In this document: in pieces, positions 39,147 through 46,612 of the stretch
How positions within the stretch are numbered: position 1 is the first letter of the stretch
Layout of the letters: every line of letters begins with the position of its first letter
Source of the DNA: UBA7067 sp051880615
GTDB lineage: Bacteria; Bacillota; Clostridia; Oscillospirales; Acutalibacteraceae
Assembly: GCA_051880615.1 (NCBI GenBank)
Contig: JBJEOH010000061.1
Span: 132,560-196,559, forward strand
Length of the DNA: 64,000 bases
Direction: 5' to 3'
Translations under genes and position numbers: made by a program
Notes under the pieces: generated by a model
What the model saw: the letters and a program-made list of their open reading frames with translations, nothing else
What the model was told of the DNA's origin: nothing
Databases searched by the model: none

Positions 39147-40022
39147 ATGAGAGAATTAAACGGAAATCTTCAGCAGACTCCTCAGCAGAAAAAGCAGAAT
39201 GACGGTTCGATTATATTTGCTCCGAACCCTGTTATGCAGAAGCTGCGTGCCGTGAAGGATAACGCTGTAGGCGGCGAAACTGCTAAATACAGCGGAATAA
39301 CGATTAAAACGCTGTACTTCCTGCTTGTTACTGTTGCAGGTATTGCGATGTATCATCTTCTCAGAACAACACTGTTTGCGGGTATGGAGCAATTAAGCGT
39401 TGATGTTACGGACGGCGCAGTGTTCACCTGCACAATAGCCGAGCTTGGCGTTGTTATTGCCGCGCTTGTGCTTGTTATCGCTATGCCTATCGTTGCAACC
39501 TTTGCAAGAGGTACAATTCCCGTAACCGGCACGATATATTCGCTGTCGCAGGGCTACCTGCTTGCGTGGATTATTATGACCTGCCTTACTGTTTACGATA
39601 TGGATCATATCGCATGGTTGGCATTGGGCATTACAATTCTGCTTGTTGCGATTATGGCTGTTATGTATGCCACAAGAATGATAAGGGTGACAAAGAAGTT
39701 CAGAGCCGTTATGCTTGTTGCGCTTGTGACGATGGTTGCCTCATCACTGCTTGTATTCATCGGTATGCTTATTCCGGGCGTGAATGAAATGCTTGCTCCG
39801 ATAGCTGCAAACCCTGTTATTGCAATAGTGTTTGAGCTTATCGGCATTATAATTGCAACCCTGTTCTTACTTATTGACTTTGATACGATTGAGTACACCG
39901 TTACAAACAATCTTCCGAAAAAGTACGAGTGGTCGGCGGCATTCGGTCTTGCCTTCACCGTAGTGTGGATTTACCTCAAGGTGCTTGATTTACTTATGAC
40001 TGTAAGCAACAATAAAAAATAA
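39147..40022 (+). CDS. Bax inhibitor-1/YccA-like seven-helix membrane protein
   Basis: The 291-residue protein has a soluble N-terminal 50 residues with Gln/Lys-rich sequence, then seven hydrophobic helices. The final part, LLIDFDTIEYTVTNNLPKKY, then EWSAAFGLAFTVVWIYLKVL, is the hallmark ending of the YccA/BI-1 (TMBIM-like) family. The Asp pair in the DFD segment is the proposed pore gate of the calcium-leak homologue BsYetJ. In bacteria, YccA-type proteins interact with membrane protease FtsH or leak ions; the role here is unknown. It is followed by an intrinsic terminator whose stem resembles those of the toxin loci. Confidence 0.82.
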   Translation: MRELNGNLQQTPQQKKQNDGSIIFAPNPVMQKLRAVKDNAVGGETAKYSGITIKTLYFLLVTVAGIAMYHLLRTTLFAGMEQLSVDVTDGAVFTCTIAELGVVIAALVLVIAMPIVATFARGTIPVTGTIYSLSQGYLLAWIIMTCLTVYDMDHIAWLALGITILLVAIMAVMYATRMIRVTKKFRAVMLVALVTMVASSLLVFIGMLIPGVNEMLAPIAANPVIAIVFELIGIIIATLFLLIDFDTIEYTVTNNLPKKYEWSAAFGLAFTVVWIYLKVLDLLMTVSNNKK

Positions 40023-40039
40023 ATAAAATCAGTTAATCG

Positions 40040-40078
40040 CCCAACTTGGCTTGCCTATAGTTGGGCGGTTTTTTCGTT
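40040..40078 (+). terminator. Terminator of the YccA-like gene
   Basis: CGCCCAACT pairs with AGTTGGGCG around a 12-base loop and is followed by TTTTTTCGTT. The CGCCCAACT arm matches the terminator stem of the toxin loci at 44.3 and 58.8 kb. Confidence 0.85.
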
Positions 40079-40087
40079 GTAAAAGGC

Positions 40088-40117
40088 TTGTTTTCAGGCA
40101 TTCTTCTATGTTATAAT
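40088..40117 (+). promoter_or_regulatory. Promoter of peptide toxin locus A
   Basis: TTGTTT (40088-40093), an 18-base spacer and TATAAT (40112-40117). The transcript would begin near 40124 with GTAAAGGAACGGT. Confidence 0.6.
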
Positions 40118-40150
40118 CAATCAGTAAAGGAACGGTGGCGGCTGTTTCAG

Positions 40151-40170
40151 CACCCCAACGAAAGGGGGTG
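40151..40170 (+). promoter_or_regulatory. Ribosome-site-sequestering hairpin, locus A
   Basis: CACCCC-AACGAAA-GGGGGTG pairs the Shine-Dalgarno sequence of the 26-residue peptide. Confidence 0.7.
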
Positions 40171-40180
40171 TTTTGTTCAA

Positions 40181-40261
40181 ATGACTGATATTGGTTACTT
40201 ACTTGCTTTGGCTGTAGTATTTGTGGCTTTTTGTGAAGTCATTAGGAATATAAAGAAATAA
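40181..40261 (+). CDS. 26-residue hydrophobic peptide, candidate type I toxin (locus A)
   Basis: The reading frame encodes MTDIGYLLALAVVFVAFCEV then IRNIKK: one membrane helix with a basic C-terminal tail, the usual form of type I toxins. The Shine-Dalgarno sequence GGGGGTG is paired with an upstream CACCCC in a small hairpin (40151-40170), so translation should be blocked in the folded mRNA. The stop codon is the start of the terminator stem (AACCGCC...GGCGGTT, 40260-40292). A strong promoter on the other strand (40348-40376) points back across the gene. No family name can be given; it is unlike Fst in sequence. Confidence 0.7.
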   Translation: MTDIGYLLALAVVFVAFCEVIRNIKK

Positions 40262-40342
40262 CCGCCCTGTAGTCGCGATACAAGGCGGTTGTTAAAAAAA
40301 TAATCAATTTGTTTGCGGAACAGCTAAAACCGTTCCTTTACA
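40255..40342 (-). ncRNA. Predicted antisense RNA of locus A
   Basis: A transcript from the minus-strand promoter at 40348-40376 would start near 40342 with GTAAAGGAACGGTTTTAGC and end at the shared terminator, about 85 nt. It overlaps the 3' end of the peptide mRNA, and its 5' end matches the first bases of that mRNA. Confidence 0.6.
40260..40300. terminator. Shared bidirectional terminator, locus A
   Basis: AACCGCCCTGTA pairs with TACAAGGCGGTT. A/T runs on both sides let it end both the peptide mRNA and the opposing RNA. Confidence 0.75.
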
Positions 40343-40347
40343 CCATT

Positions 40348-40376
40348 ATATTACCACACCTGTGATTATATGTCAA
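40348..40376 (-). promoter_or_regulatory. Antisense promoter, locus A
   Basis: On the minus strand TTGACA (40376-40371), 17 bases, TAATAT (40353-40348): a strong sigma-A promoter facing the toxin gene. Confidence 0.75.
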
Positions 40377-40571
40377 GTAATAGCAGTGATTTACCCTCTT
40401 ATATAAGGAGGGTTCTTTTATATTTTGGGCATTGCTATAACACTAAGAGTCAGAGGTTTACTAAAAATGCAATAACGCTGTTAAAATCCTGCAATAATTT
40501 ATCCTAATAATTAAATTATTCCCGACAATTTACAATATTTTGAAAAAACAACAATTAAATATTGCATAGCG
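40377..40571. other. Intergenic region upstream of aconitase
   Basis: It contains a hairpin ACCCTC-TTATATAA-GGAGGGT followed by TCTTTTA (40393-40420), which may be a terminator. The rest is AT-rich sequence with no visible gene. Confidence 0.5.
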
Positions 40572-40600
40572 TTGACTTTTAAACGGCTATAGGCTATAAT
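40572..40600 (+). promoter_or_regulatory. Promoter of the aconitase gene
   Basis: TTGACT (40572-40577), 17 bases, TATAAT (40595-40600), 36 bases before the TTG start. Confidence 0.75.
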
Positions 40601-40636
40601 AGAAGCAAAATACAGTACTTTAAGGAGGAGATTTTT

Positions 40637-42568
40637 TTGGGCTTGACTTTGGCACAAAAAATTATTAAAGCTCATCTGCTCAGCGGCGATATGACAGTCG
40701 GAACAGATGTTGGATTAAAGATTGACCAGACACTTACTCAGGACGCAACAGGCACTATGGCTTATCTTGAATTTGAGGCTATGGGCGTTCCGAGAGTAAA
40801 GACAGAAAAGAGCGTTGCTTATATTGACCACAACACACTTCAGACAGGCTTTGAAAATGCAGACGACCACAGATTTATTCAGTCTGTAGCCAAAAAGCAC
40901 GGTATCTGGTTTTCTCGTCCCGGCAACGGCATTTGCCACCAGGTTCACCTTGAGCGTTTCGGCAAGCCCGGCAAGACCTTGATCGGCTCTGACAGCCACA
41001 CTCCGACAGGCGGCGGTATCGGTATGCTCGCTATGGGTGCAGGCGGACTTGATGTTGCCGTAGCTATGGGCGGCGGTGCGTACTATATCTCAATGCCGAA
41101 GATGGTAAGAATCAACCTCACAGGCAAGCTCCGTCCGTGGGTATCCGCAAAGGATATTATCCTTGAGGTGCTTAAGATTATGTCCGTTAAGGGCGGCGTA
41201 GGCAAGATTATAGAGTACGGCGGAGAAGGCGTTAAAACCCTCAGCGTTCCCGAGCGTGCAACTATCACAAATATGGGTGCTGAGCTTGGCGCAACAACCT
41301 CAATCTTCCCGTCAGACGAAATCACAAAGGCTTTCTTAAAGGCACAGGGCAGAGAAGAGGACTGGAGCGAGCAGAAGCCCGATGACGACGCTGTATATGA
41401 CGAGGTTATCGACATTGATTTGTCGGCACTCGTTCCGATGGCGGCTTGTCCTCACAGCCCCGATAACATAAAGAGTATTTCAGAGCTTGCAGGTCAGACA
41501 GTTGATCAGGTATGTATCGGCTCCTGCACAAACTCATCATACAGAGATTTGATGATTGTAGCCTCAATTCTCAAGGGCAAGACTGTTGCTGAGAATGTGA
41601 GCCTTGCTATAGCTCCGGGTTCAAAGCAGGTTTACAATATGCTCGCACTCAACGGCGCACTGGGAGATTTGATTGCCGCAGGCGCAAGAATTCTTGAATG
41701 TGCGTGCGGACCGTGTATCGGTATGGGTCAGTCTCCGAACTCAAAGGGTATTTCACTGCGTACCTTCAACAGAAACTTCGAGGGCCGTTCAGGCACAGCA
41801 GACGGACAGATTTATCTTGTATCGCCTGAAACTGCTGCGGCTTCTGCTCTTGCAGGCGTGTTCTGCGACCCGACAACTCTCGGCGAGCAGCCTGAAATCG
41901 TAATGCCCGAGGAGTTCCTCATAAACGACAATATGGTAGCTGCTCCTGCTCCTGTTGAGGAAATGGACAGCGTTGAGGTATTAAGAGGACCGAACATCAA
42001 GCCTTTCCCGACTACTTCACCGCTTGAAGACAGCATTGAAGCACCTTGCGCATTAAAGGTTGGCGACAACATCACAACCGACCACATTATGCCGGCAGGC
42101 GCAAAGATTCTTCCGCTTCGTTCAAATATTCCGGCTATTTCAAACCACTGCTTCACGGTTTGCGACAAGGACTTCCCTGCAAGAGCCAAGGAGCTTGGAA
42201 AGAGCGTTATTGTCGGCGGCTCAAACTACGGACAAGGCTCTTCAAGAGAGCACGCCGCACTTGCACCGCTGTATCTCGGCGTTAAGGCTGTGCTTGTAAA
42301 GAGCTTTGCAAGAATCCACCGTTCAAACCTCATCAACGCAGGTATTCTGCCACTCACCTTTGAAAACGAGGCTGATTATGACGAGATTTCACAGGGTGAT
42401 GTTCTTTCAATGCCTGATGTAAAAGAGGCTGTAAAGGCAGGCAAGGATATTGTTATTACAAACAAGACCACAGGCAAGCAGATTATCGCTAAGTGCGAGC
42501 TTACCGACAGAACCAAGGAGATTATCCTTGAGGGCGGCCTTTTGAACTATACTAAGGCTAATTCTTGA
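40637..42568 (+). CDS. Aconitate hydratase
   Basis: The 643-residue protein starts at TTG 40637, with AAGGAGGAG 7 bases upstream. It is a single-chain aconitase of the mitochondrial-like/short class. Substrate and Fe-S marks include GSDSHTPTGGGIGMLAMGAG (about 117-136), GSCTNSSYRDL (first cluster Cys) and CACGPCIGMG (other two cluster Cys). The C-terminal swivel domain has VGGSNYGQGSSREHAALAPL. It interconverts citrate and isocitrate. Isocitrate dehydrogenase is encoded 360 bases downstream, so the pair probably serves glutamate synthesis in an incomplete TCA cycle. Citrate synthase is not in the window. Confidence 0.95.
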   Translation: MGLTLAQKIIKAHLLSGDMTVGTDVGLKIDQTLTQDATGTMAYLEFEAMGVPRVKTEKSVAYIDHNTLQTGFENADDHRFIQSVAKKHGIWFSRPGNGICHQVHLERFGKPGKTLIGSDSHTPTGGGIGMLAMGAGGLDVAVAMGGGAYYISMPKMVRINLTGKLRPWVSAKDIILEVLKIMSVKGGVGKIIEYGGEGVKTLSVPERATITNMGAELGATTSIFPSDEITKAFLKAQGREEDWSEQKPDDDAVYDEVIDIDLSALVPMAACPHSPDNIKSISELAGQTVDQVCIGSCTNSSYRDLMIVASILKGKTVAENVSLAIAPGSKQVYNMLALNGALGDLIAAGARILECACGPCIGMGQSPNSKGISLRTFNRNFEGRSGTADGQIYLVSPETAAASALAGVFCDPTTLGEQPEIVMPEEFLINDNMVAAPAPVEEMDSVEVLRGPNIKPFPTTSPLEDSIEAPCALKVGDNITTDHIMPAGAKILPLRSNIPAISNHCFTVCDKDFPARAKELGKSVIVGGSNYGQGSSREHAALAPLYLGVKAVLVKSFARIHRSNLINAGILPLTFENEADYDEISQGDVLSMPDVKEAVKAGKDIVITNKTTGKQIIAKCELTDRTKEIILEGGLLNYTKANS

Positions 42569-42581
42569 TTGAGAGTTATTT

Positions 42582-42930
42582 CAAGAGTGGAGAGTGGAGA
42601 GTGAAGAGTGAAGATGATTTTCGCAACGAGTTTGTGAGGTCGTAGGGAACGCTCTTGACCGTTCCGGGTTGCTCTGATGAGTGTTGTAACGAGGTCTTGG
42701 CTCCCTCTGATGAGGGAGCTGTCAGCGAAGCTGACTGAAGGGTGATAGGCATCCTTCCACCGCAAGCGGTCCCCCTCCCTTGAAAGGGAGGCAAGGATAC
42801 TATCCGACCTTTTTCTTAAATCAAAGAGCCGCTTGCGGCTCTCACCACAACTTCACTCTCAACTCTTAACTCTTCACTCTTAAATCTTTATTCACTATTA
42901 TTTATTATTTAAAAATGGAGTGTGATTCCA
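42582..42930. repeat. Mosaic repeat region between aconitase and icd
   Basis: This gap holds AGAGTGG/AGAGTGA heptamers (42582-42613) and a half copy of the 116-bp element (from 42642, first arm only). Then comes a different repeat (about 42687-42805) with GGCTCCCTCTGATGAGGGAG, CAGCGAAGCTG, ACCGCAAGCGGT and CCTCCCTTGAAAGGGAGG palindromes. A GCCGC-TT-GCGGC hairpin and pyrimidine heptamers follow. A remnant of the second repeat occurs at about 34410-34445. No gene is present. Confidence 0.8.
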
Positions 42931-44142
42931 ATGGCAGATAAAATTCAAATGAAAACACCCCTCGTTGAGATGGACGGCGACGAAATGACAAGAATCATCT
43001 GGCAGATGATTAAGGACATTCTGATTTGCCCGTATGTAGACCTCAAAACCGAGTATTATGACCTCGGACTTGAGCACAGAAACGAAACAAACGACCAGGT
43101 TACCTTTGACAGCGCAGAGGCTACAAAGAAATACGGCGTTGCCGTTAAGTGTGCTACAATTACACCGAACGCCGAGAGAATGACCGAGTATAACCTTAAG
43201 GAGATGTGGAAGTCGCCGAACGGCACAATCCGTGCAATTCTTGACGGTACTGTTTTCAGAACTCCTATTCTCGTAAAGGGAATTACTCCGTTCATTCCGA
43301 CCTGGACAAAGCCGATTTGTATTGCCCGTCACGCTTACGGCGATGTTTACAAGAACACCGAGATGGTAGTCAAGGGCGGCTGTAAGGCTGAGCTTTGCGT
43401 TACAAAGCCTGACGGCACAGAGGAAAGAACCCTTATCCACGACTTTGACACAGACGGAATTATTCAGGGTCTGCACAATATCGACCGTTCAATCGCAAGC
43501 TTTGCGCGTTCCTGCTTCAACTATGCGCTCGACACAAAGCAGACCGTATGGTTCGCAACAAAGGACACAATCAGCAAGAAGTACGACCACCGCTTCAAGG
43601 ATATCTTCAACGAGATTTTTGAAAGCGAGTACAAGGAGAAGTTTGAAGAGGCAGGCATTGAGTATTTCTACACTCTCATTGACGACGCAGTTGCAAGAGT
43701 TGTCCGCTCCGAGGGCGGCTATATCTGGGCTTGCAAGAACTATGACGGCGATGTTATGTCAGATATGGTTGCAACAGCGTTCGGCTCACTTGCAATGATG
43801 ACAAGCGTGCTTGTGTCTCCCGACGGAGTTTATGAGTACGAGGCGGCTCACGGCACTGTGCAAAGACACTACTACAAGCACTTAAAGGGTGAGGAAACCT
43901 CAACAAACAGCGTTGCAACGCTCTTTGCCTGGACAGGCGCACTGCGCAAGAGAGGCGAGCTTGACAACACACCCGAGCTGTGCGACTTTGCCGATAAGCT
44001 TGAAAAGGCTACTATTCAGACAATCGAAGAGGGCGATATGACAGGCGACCTTTACCTGCTTTCAAAGCTTGAGAACAAGAGAAAGGTCAACACTCAGGAG
44101 TTCCTTGAGGCTGTCAACGACCGTCTTGTAAAGCTCATGTAA
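42931..44142 (+). CDS. icd: NADP-dependent isocitrate dehydrogenase
   Basis: The 403-residue product (MADKIQMKTPLVEMDGDEMT...) is of the eukaryote-like homodimeric class (subfamily II), rather than the E. coli type. Signs are VEMDGDEMTRIIWQMIKD, SPNGTIRAILDGTVFR (substrate loop with Ser and Arg residues), the metal Asp region LIDDAVARVVRSEGGYIWAC, and AHGTVQRHYYKHLKGEETST (NADP-binding). ATG 42931 has GGAG upstream; a start at 42922 lacks spacing. It oxidises isocitrate to 2-oxoglutarate with NADPH formation, supplying glutamate precursor. A strong terminator follows at once. Confidence 0.96.
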   Translation: MADKIQMKTPLVEMDGDEMTRIIWQMIKDILICPYVDLKTEYYDLGLEHRNETNDQVTFDSAEATKKYGVAVKCATITPNAERMTEYNLKEMWKSPNGTIRAILDGTVFRTPILVKGITPFIPTWTKPICIARHAYGDVYKNTEMVVKGGCKAELCVTKPDGTEERTLIHDFDTDGIIQGLHNIDRSIASFARSCFNYALDTKQTVWFATKDTISKKYDHRFKDIFNEIFESEYKEKFEEAGIEYFYTLIDDAVARVVRSEGGYIWACKNYDGDVMSDMVATAFGSLAMMTSVLVSPDGVYEYEAAHGTVQRHYYKHLKGEETSTNSVATLFAWTGALRKRGELDNTPELCDFADKLEKATIQTIEEGDMTGDLYLLSKLENKRKVNTQEFLEAVNDRLVKLM

Positions 44143-44168
44143 TTAAATTTAATTTTAAGTATAAAAAG

Positions 44169-44196
44169 AGTGCGGTTCATACGAGCCGCACTTTTT
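44169..44196 (+). terminator. Terminator of icd
   Basis: AGTGCGGTTC-ATAC-GAGCCGCACT stem followed by TTTT. Confidence 0.9.
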
Positions 44197-44210
44197 AAGT
44201 TATTGTTTTC

Positions 44211-44239
44211 TTGACCTAAGTGCAAAATCCCTGTATAAT
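44211..44239 (+). promoter_or_regulatory. Promoter of peptide toxin locus B
   Basis: TTGACC (44211-44216), 17 bases, TATAAT (44234-44239). The transcript would start near 44246 with GATTACAGGGA. Confidence 0.75.
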
Positions 44240-44271
44240 ATTGTCGATTACAGGGATAGTTCAGGCGGTTA

Positions 44272-44293
44272 GCACTCCCAATGAATGGGGGTG
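44272..44293 (+). promoter_or_regulatory. Ribosome-site-sequestering hairpin, locus B
   Basis: CACTCCC-AATGAAT-GGGGGTG: the Shine-Dalgarno GGGGGTG of the peptide is paired, with one G-T pair. Confidence 0.75.
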
Positions 44294-44298
44294 ATACA

Positions 44299-44361
44299 GT
44301 GGAATATATAATCTGTTTTACATTATTAGTAACGATTATTGTTATCGCTATAAAAAAATAA
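44299..44361 (+). CDS. 20-residue hydrophobic peptide, candidate type I toxin (locus B)
   Basis: A GTG start, 6 bases after GGGGGTG, encodes (M)EYIICFTLLVTIIVIAIKK. This is almost entirely one membrane helix ending in two lysines, typical of pore-forming type I toxins. An in-frame ATG at 44281 lies inside the hairpin loop with no ribosome site and is less likely. The mRNA 5' end contains GGCGGTTA, which can pair with TAACCGCC at the stop codon/terminator (44359-44366), giving a 5'-3' foldback. The locus is almost the mirror image of the one at 58.8 kb. Toxicity is inferred from form only. Confidence 0.7.
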   Translation: MEYIICFTLLVTIIVIAIKK

Positions 44362-44434
44362 CCGCCCAACTGCCATTGGACGGTTAAAATTTAAATAACC
44401 CAAAATAGGCTAACCGCTTTAACGGTTTCCCTGT
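44352..44434 (-). ncRNA. Predicted antisense RNA of locus B
   Basis: Starting near 44434, this RNA of about 83 nt would begin with GATTACAGGGAAACCG, form an AACCG/CGGTT hairpin and end in the shared terminator. It is antisense to the 3' end of the peptide mRNA, while its 5' end repeats the 5' end of that mRNA. Confidence 0.65.
44360..44392. terminator. Shared bidirectional terminator, locus B
   Basis: AACCGCCCAA-CTGCCA-TTGGACGGTT with an A run before and T-rich sequence after. It is strong for the minus-strand RNA (TTATTTTTTT). Confidence 0.8.
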
Positions 44435-44440
44435 AATCAA

Positions 44441-44469
44441 ATTATAGATTATTTTTGCAAATTTGTCAA
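44441..44469 (-). promoter_or_regulatory. Antisense promoter, locus B
   Basis: On the minus strand a perfect TTGACA (44469-44464), 17 bases and a perfect TATAAT (44446-44441). Confidence 0.85.
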
Positions 44470-44510
44470 CAGATTTCAGTTAAGGCAGGGCATAGGCTCT
44501 GCTTTTTTAT

Positions 44511-44738
44511 TTACTGCACTCTGCTGTGGGTAACTCCGCTGTTCGAGGCTTCGGTGTCGCGGAAAAGAAGTGAGATGCACCAGATTGCAGACAGCGCAAC
44601 TATTGTGTAGATTATTCGGCTTATTATTCCGCTTTGACCGCCGCATATCCACGCGACAATGTCAAATTGGAAAATTCCGATTGCACCCCAGTTGAGTCCG
44701 CCGATTATCAGCAGGATAAGGCAAAGTTTGTCGAGCAT
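44511..44738 (-). CDS. DUF378 small membrane protein
   Basis: The 75-residue product starts at ATG 44738 (MLDKLCLILLIIGGLNWGAI), with GGGAGGAA upstream. It has two membrane helices: LILLIIGGLNWGAIGIFQFD, with the family's GxNWG motif, and IIYTIVALSAIWCISLLFR. DUF378 proteins are small, widespread and of unknown function. It is transcribed toward the antisense promoter of toxin locus B, on the same strand as that RNA. The short polar tail (DTEASNSGVTHSRVQ) is variable in the family. Confidence 0.9.
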   Translation of the reverse strand: MLDKLCLILLIIGGLNWGAIGIFQFDIVAWICGGQSGIISRIIYTIVALSAIWCISLLFRDTEASNSGVTHSRVQ

Positions 44739-44895
44739 AAAAATTCCTCCCGAATTAAATATAAATTTTTGGCTTAACTGTATTATCGCCATCGGGAGGA
44801 AAAATATTCATAGAAAGCTGAAAGTGATTTTAAGATTTAATACTTAGTAGTCGCAGCTGTGCTGCTTTTTGAGAGTAGAGAGTAAAAACGGGGTT

Positions 44896-45011
44896 GTAGG
44901 GAACCGGCTTGCCTGTTCCGGCTCGAACTGCACAGTGGTATATTCTATGCTGATTTTGTTTAACATCGCAGTAACTGCATCTATCCCGGAACGGTCAAGA
45001 CCGTTCCCTAC
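44896..45011 (+). repeat. 116-bp palindromic intergenic element, copy 8
   Basis: Left arm GGAACCGGCTTGCCTGTTCC, right arm GGAACGGTCAAGACCGTTCC. It sits between two minus-strand genes with short heptamers on both sides. Confidence 0.9.
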
Positions 45012-45029
45012 GAACTTCACTCTTCACTC

Positions 45030-45410
45030 TTAAAAAACAAACACCGCAAGTGCAAGCAAAACCGCCGCCAACGCAAGAAAGCCAAGTGCGATTATGCGGA
45101 TAATCTTGATTGACTTTTGAATCTTATACTTTTTTATTATGTTGTCGGGTGCGAACGGGAAAATCAGGTAGGCAATGCCGAGCAGAATAAGCATAGCGGC
45201 GCACAGCAGGCTGCCCTGCTGAGGATTGTAAAGCGCGGCACAAAAGCCGCCGATGATTACGCCGATAAACGCTATCATATTAATAATGGAAACAGGGCGC
45301 TCGGAACGCTTTTGTTTCGCGTAAAAATACTGCGCCTCCTTTTCACATTCGTCACAGCAGTACTGGTGGTGGTAGTCAATTTCCTTTGCGCAGTAGTCGC
45401 AGGTTTTCAT
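45030..45410 (-). CDS. Zinc-ribbon membrane protein
   Basis: The 126-residue protein has an N-terminal zinc ribbon (MKTCDYCAKEIDYHHQYCCD, CxxC...CCxxC, residues 4-22). A short basic linker follows, then three hydrophobic helices (about 41-60, 66-84, 103-126). Small zinc-ribbon/TM proteins of this kind are common in Firmicutes and have no assigned function. The start at 45410 follows AAGGACTTG. It is divergent from apbE. Confidence 0.7.
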   Translation of the reverse strand: MKTCDYCAKEIDYHHQYCCDECEKEAQYFYAKQKRSERPVSIINMIAFIGVIIGGFCAALYNPQQGSLLCAAMLILLGIAYLIFPFAPDNIIKKYKIQKSIKIIRIIALGFLALAAVLLALAVFVF

Positions 45411-45540
45411 AAAATCAAGTCCTTTATTATTATGTATAGAACAGTTTAAACCAAATCAGACAATTTTGCAACAGCTGCGACAAAATATTTACAATGGACA
45501 AATCAGCGCAAATGTGAGATTATATGGGTGAGGTGAACCT

Positions 45541-46545
45541 ATGAAGCACAAAATTTTAAAATCGGGCATTATAATGCTGTCAATATTTATATCGTTGTTG
45601 TTCGCATCGTGTAAAGGCGGCGAAACAAAGTCACAGCTTTACGCTATGAATACGGTGGTGGAGCTGACATTTTACGGCGGCGACGAAACGGCGCTTGTCA
45701 GTAAGGAGCTTAACCGACTGGAGTCGCTTTTCTCGGTCACAAGGGAGGAGAGCGATATTTCAAAAATAAATTCCTCGGGCGGCAAAGCGGTTGCGGTAAG
45801 CGAGGACACCGCACTGGCGCTTGAAACGGCTCGGCAGGTATATACCGACACTCACGGCTGCTTTGACCCGACTGTTTATCCCGTAGTGCGGCTGTGGGGC
45901 TTTACAACAGATAATTACCGTGTGCCCGACAGCACTGAAATAGAAAATGCCCTGAAATATACTGACTTTTCAAGAGTCAGCATTGACGGCTTGCAGGTTT
46001 GTGCGCCACAGGGCGCACAGCTTGACCTCGGCGGAATAGGCAAGGGCTACGCCGGCAAACGCTGCCGTGACTTATTAAAGGACAAGGGAGTAAGCTCGGC
46101 TCTTTTGTCTATCGGCGGAAATGTCCAGACGGTGGGGCTTAAACCCGACGGCACAAAGTGGACTGTCGCGCTGAAAAATCCCGACGGCGGCAAGAGCCTG
46201 TGCAAAGTCAGGGTCGGGGAGTGCGCCCTTGTAACCTCGGGCGGATATGAACGCTATTTTGAGGAAAACGGCGAACAATACCACCATATTATCGACCCCA
46301 AAACGGGCAGACCTGCCGACAGTGAGTTTAAGTCGGTGACGGTTATCTGCGCTGACGGAGCACTTGCCGACGCACTGTCAACAGCCTTTTTCGTCGGCGG
46401 ACAGGAGATTGTGAGCGAGTATCTGAGCAAGCACAGCGGCGTTGATGTGATTTTATATACAAATAATAATGAGCTTATTGCGTCTGAGGGCATCGCCGAC
46501 GATATGTCAGACTGCGTGATACAGTCAAAATTAACAAACTCTTAA
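45541..46545 (+). CDS. apbE: FAD:protein FMN transferase lipoprotein
   Basis: The 334-residue lipoprotein has a signal ending LLFASC (Cys near residue 23). ApbE-domain motifs follow: MNTVVELTFYGGDE, HGCFDPTVYPVVRLWGF, LDLGGIGKGYAGKR (about 160-173), LLSIGGNVQTVG, and HHIIDPKTGRPADSEFKSVT with the metal-binding Asp/Thr near ADALSTAFFVGG. It attaches FMN to Ser/Thr of exported flavoproteins such as Rnf and Nqr subunits or extracellular electron-transfer proteins. No flavoprotein target gene is in the window. The GGTGAGGTG start site is good. Next, 67 bases later, comes a cohesin-like surface protein. Confidence 0.93.
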   Translation: MKHKILKSGIIMLSIFISLLFASCKGGETKSQLYAMNTVVELTFYGGDETALVSKELNRLESLFSVTREESDISKINSSGGKAVAVSEDTALALETARQVYTDTHGCFDPTVYPVVRLWGFTTDNYRVPDSTEIENALKYTDFSRVSIDGLQVCAPQGAQLDLGGIGKGYAGKRCRDLLKDKGVSSALLSIGGNVQTVGLKPDGTKWTVALKNPDGGKSLCKVRVGECALVTSGGYERYFEENGEQYHHIIDPKTGRPADSEFKSVTVICADGALADALSTAFFVGGQEIVSEYLSKHSGVDVILYTNNNELIASEGIADDMSDCVIQSKLTNS

Positions 46546-46612
46546 TTGAATTTTGAAAGATATTAATCTATAATTATAAAAAATACCTATTCGAAATTCG
46601 GAGGAGTCTGTC

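Noticed and set aside
44299..44361. Fst/par family assignment for the small peptides
   Set aside because: The Fst motif is absent and the repeats are inverted rather than direct, so only a general type I toxin-like label is used.
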